Below the pieces are notes generated by a model. That model did not search any database. It was not told the origin of the DNA and saw only the letters and a list, made by a program, of their open reading frames with translations. A DNA stretch of 16,609 bases from Thermoleophilaceae bacterium (GTDB taxonomy: Bacteria; Actinomycetota; Thermoleophilia; Solirubrobacterales; JACPNS01): the NCBI GenBank assembly GCA_016463365.1, contig JAEMRJ010000042.1, forward strand, positions 1 through 16,609. The letters run 5' to 3'. Made by a program: the position numbers and the translations under genes. Below, piece by piece: positions 15,520 to 16,609 of the stretch. The first letter of the stretch is position 1, and each line of letters begins with the position of its first letter.

Positions 15520-15521
15520 CC
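15509..15521 (+). promoter_or_regulatory. Leaderless -10 promoter of the 36-aa peptide gene
   Basis: TAGCTT (15509-15514) fits TANNNT and ends exactly 7 nt before the ATG at 15522. There is no adequately spaced Shine-Dalgarno (the only AGG is 2 nt from the ATG). The same geometry as at marR makes the small ORF more credible. Confidence 0.45.
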
Positions 15522-15632
15522 ATGACCAGAAGTGAACTGAAGACCTCACTGATCATCGCCGGAGTTTCTACGGTCGCGCTGATTTTCTGCCTGCTCGCGC
15601 TGGCGTCTGTGGTCTCCGCTGCCAGCGTCTAG
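15522..15632 (+). CDS. Small single-pass membrane or secreted peptide (36 aa)
   Basis: The frame runs ATG to TAG for 36 codons and I do not recognise a family. The N-terminus, MTRSELKTS, has an Arg and a Lys. It is followed by a continuous hydrophobic stretch of about 24 residues (LIIAGVSTVALIFCLLALAS and onward), ending in SAASV. That is the layout of a signal anchor or one transmembrane helix with the N-terminus inside. An Ala-x-Ala-like end could also be a signal peptide remnant, but nothing would remain after cleavage. It sits alone between the exporter and a methyltransferase, with its own -10-like element. It could be a chance ORF, but the positive-inside hydrophobic pattern and promoter argue for a real small protein. 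Confidence 0.5.
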   Translation: MTRSELKTSLIIAGVSTVALIFCLLALASVVSAASV

Positions 15633-15645
15633 ACCCGCTCGCTGA

Positions 15646-15655
15646 CCCGCGCGGG
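15646..15655. other. CCCGCGCGGG palindrome upstream of methyltransferase
   Basis: A perfect 10-bp self-complementary sequence 2 bp before the putative -10 of the methyltransferase gene and 13 bp after the small peptide's stop. It could be a regulator half-site pair or a short hairpin. In GC-rich DNA such a palindrome can occur by chance. Confidence 0.25.
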
Positions 15656-15657
15656 AT

Positions 15658-15670
15658 TAGTCTTCGCGGT
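15658..15670 (+). promoter_or_regulatory. Leaderless -10 promoter of the methyltransferase gene
   Basis: TAGTCT (15658-15663) fits TANNNT with 7 nt to ATG 15671. No Shine-Dalgarno is seen in the 20 nt before the start. It is the fourth case of this spacing in the window. Confidence 0.48.
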
Positions 15671-16393
15671 ATGGAGCAGTCGCCATACCGCGCAGCACTC
15701 GCGCAGATCCACGACGACGGTTTCGGCTTCATCGCGACCGGCGCGGCGAAGGTGCTGCTGGCCGGGCTGAAACTGAACGGACTGCGCGAAGGCTTGGTCG
15801 TGGAGCTCGCCTGCGGAGGCGGGATCTCTTCGCGGATGATCGTCGACGGAGGATTTGACGTGCTCGGCTACGACATGTCGCCGGACATGATCGAACTGGC
15901 GCGCGAGCGGGTTCCCGAGGGACGATTTGAGGTGACTTCGCTCTACGACGCGGAGCTCCCCGGTTGCGTGGCCGTGACCGGGATCGGCGAGGCCTTCAAC
16001 TACCGCTTTGACGAGCGAGCAGGCTTTGACTCGATGTGCGCCGTCTTCGATCGCGTTCACGCGGCGCTTGTTCCGGGCGGGATTCTGTTGTTTGACGTCG
16101 CGCAGCCGGGCCGCGCGATGCCGCGGCTGGAGCGCACGACGTGGGAGGGTGCCGGCTGGGTGGTCACTTCCGAAACGATCGAGGCGCCCGGCACCAACAT
16201 GCTCGAGCGCAGGATCACCAGCACGCGCGCTGAGGAAGTCGACGTCGAGATCCACCGGCTCGCGCTTTACGAGCACGAAGCCGTCTTCGAGGCGCTACGA
16301 GCGACAGGTTTTGACCCTGCGACGCTGGCCAGCTACGCCGAGGACTACCGCTTCGGGGTTGGGCACGGCGGTTTTTATGCCGTGAAGGTTTAG
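15671..16393 (+). CDS. Class I SAM-dependent methyltransferase
   Basis: A methyltransferase of 240 residues with the seven-strand Rossmann fold; the substrate is unknown. Motif I is VVELACGGG (43-51). The acidic residue at the end of beta-2 is Asp68 in GYDMSPDMIELAR, which should hold the SAM ribose. Beta-4 is less clear, around VAVTGIGEAFNY (100-111). The post-motif turn ALVPGGILLFDV (132-143) is typical. The rest (about 150-240) is a cap and C-terminal sheet ending YRFGVGHGGFYAVKV, as in small-molecule methyltransferases. It stands alone; the next gene, a TetR regulator, begins 35 bp downstream on the same strand. The ATG is chosen by the -10 element 7 nt upstream and by motif distance. Confidence 0.87.
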   Translation: MEQSPYRAALAQIHDDGFGFIATGAAKVLLAGLKLNGLREGLVVELACGGGISSRMIVDGGFDVLGYDMSPDMIELARERVPEGRFEVTSLYDAELPGCVAVTGIGEAFNYRFDERAGFDSMCAVFDRVHAALVPGGILLFDVAQPGRAMPRLERTTWEGAGWVVTSETIEAPGTNMLERRITSTRAEEVDVEIHRLALYEHEAVFEALRATGFDPATLASYAEDYRFGVGHGGFYAVKV

Positions 16394-16428
16394 GGCACGA
16401 ACTCGATACCGTCCCGTGACGTCCTGCC

Positions 16429-16609
16429 ATGGAACGCACAACAGCAACAAACCTCGATCTGGAACGCGGCGCCCCGCTGCCGCGCGGCCGCCACAAGCTT
16501 GAACGCGACGTCGTCCTGGCCTCACAGCGCGGCCGCCTGATCACGGCCTTCGTGCGCCTGGCCGCCGACCGCGGCTACGACAAGGTGACGATCATCGACA
16601 TCGTCTCGC
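16429..16609 (+). CDS. TetR-family regulator, 3'-truncated by window edge
   Basis: Sixty codons from ATG 16429 to the window end. After a charged leader (MERTTATNLDLERGAPLPRG) comes a helix, LASQRGRLITAFVRLAADRG, then YDKVTIIDIVS. This matches the start of a TetR DNA-binding domain: helix 1, the aromatic-Gly turn, and the T-I-x-D-I-V beginning of the HTH. The recognition helix and ligand domain lie beyond the window. No Shine-Dalgarno or N7-spaced TANNNT precedes the ATG; TACCGT at 16407-16412 is 16 nt away, so the exact start is uncertain. Another Met-less upstream frame is not favoured. Confidence 0.82.
   Translation, partial: MERTTATNLDLERGAPLPRGRHKLERDVVLASQRGRLITAFVRLAADRGYDKVTIIDIVS

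Noticed and set aside
1..16609. Mobile element, CRISPR array, tRNA/rRNA or defence system
   Set aside because: I looked for direct-repeat arrays, transposase or integrase motifs, inverted terminal repeats and tRNA-like folds and saw none. All genes fit ordinary chromosomal families with uniform GC-rich codon use.

Overview
The window is GC-rich, densely packed and strongly actinobacterial. OpcA beside Zwf, GTG starts, 1-4 nt stop/start overlaps, apparently leaderless promoters and secreted families common in Solirubrobacterales together suggest an Actinomycetota chromosome, probably class Thermoleophilia. That placement is inference from gene content; no 16S or other phylogenetic marker is present. 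I see no mobile element, CRISPR array, tRNA or rRNA, and the whole window looks like ordinary chromosome.

Region 1 (1-8377, + strand) is a pentose phosphate operon: tkt (5' end cut off by the window), tal, pgi, gnd, zwf, opcA, pgl. Neighbouring genes overlap by 1-16 nt except at pgi/gnd, where a 34 bp gap holds a good Shine-Dalgarno. It encodes the whole oxidative branch (Zwf with its activator OpcA, Pgl, Gnd), two non-oxidative enzymes (Tkt, Tal), and Pgi, which returns fructose-6-P to glucose-6-P. Only ribose-5-P isomerase and ribulose-5-P epimerase are missing. Two details stand out. Pgi is of the type usually seen as the C-terminal half of bifunctional transaldolase/PGI proteins. Gnd is the short form with an Asp at the end of beta-2, which suggests NAD+ use. 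The operon is followed by two hairpins, the second a likely terminator.

Region 2 (8535-11840, + strand) is a compact cluster: an SGNH/GDSL hydrolase without a signal peptide, a secreted protein of a widespread uncharacterised family (FPADNPWN motif), and two tandem secreted NlpC/P60-like (C40) cysteine peptidases that are clear duplicates. A cell-wall role is likely but inferred.

Region 3 (11837-15456) has an acyl-CoA ligase on the - strand, divergent from a MarR regulator that is translationally coupled to a 14-TM DHA2-type MFS exporter. A palindrome in the divergent gap is a candidate MarR operator. The ligase stop codon overlaps that of the second C40 peptidase (shared CTAG).

Region 4 (15457-16609) holds a 36-codon membrane/secreted peptide gene, a class I SAM methyltransferase and the start of a TetR regulator that runs off the window.

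Four genes (SGNH hydrolase, marR, the 36-aa peptide, methyltransferase) share one architecture: a TANNNT hexamer exactly 7 nt before the ATG, with no convincing Shine-Dalgarno. This is the signature of leaderless transcription. No clearly novel system is evident. The best leads are the envelope cluster, the small peptide and the leaderless promoter set.
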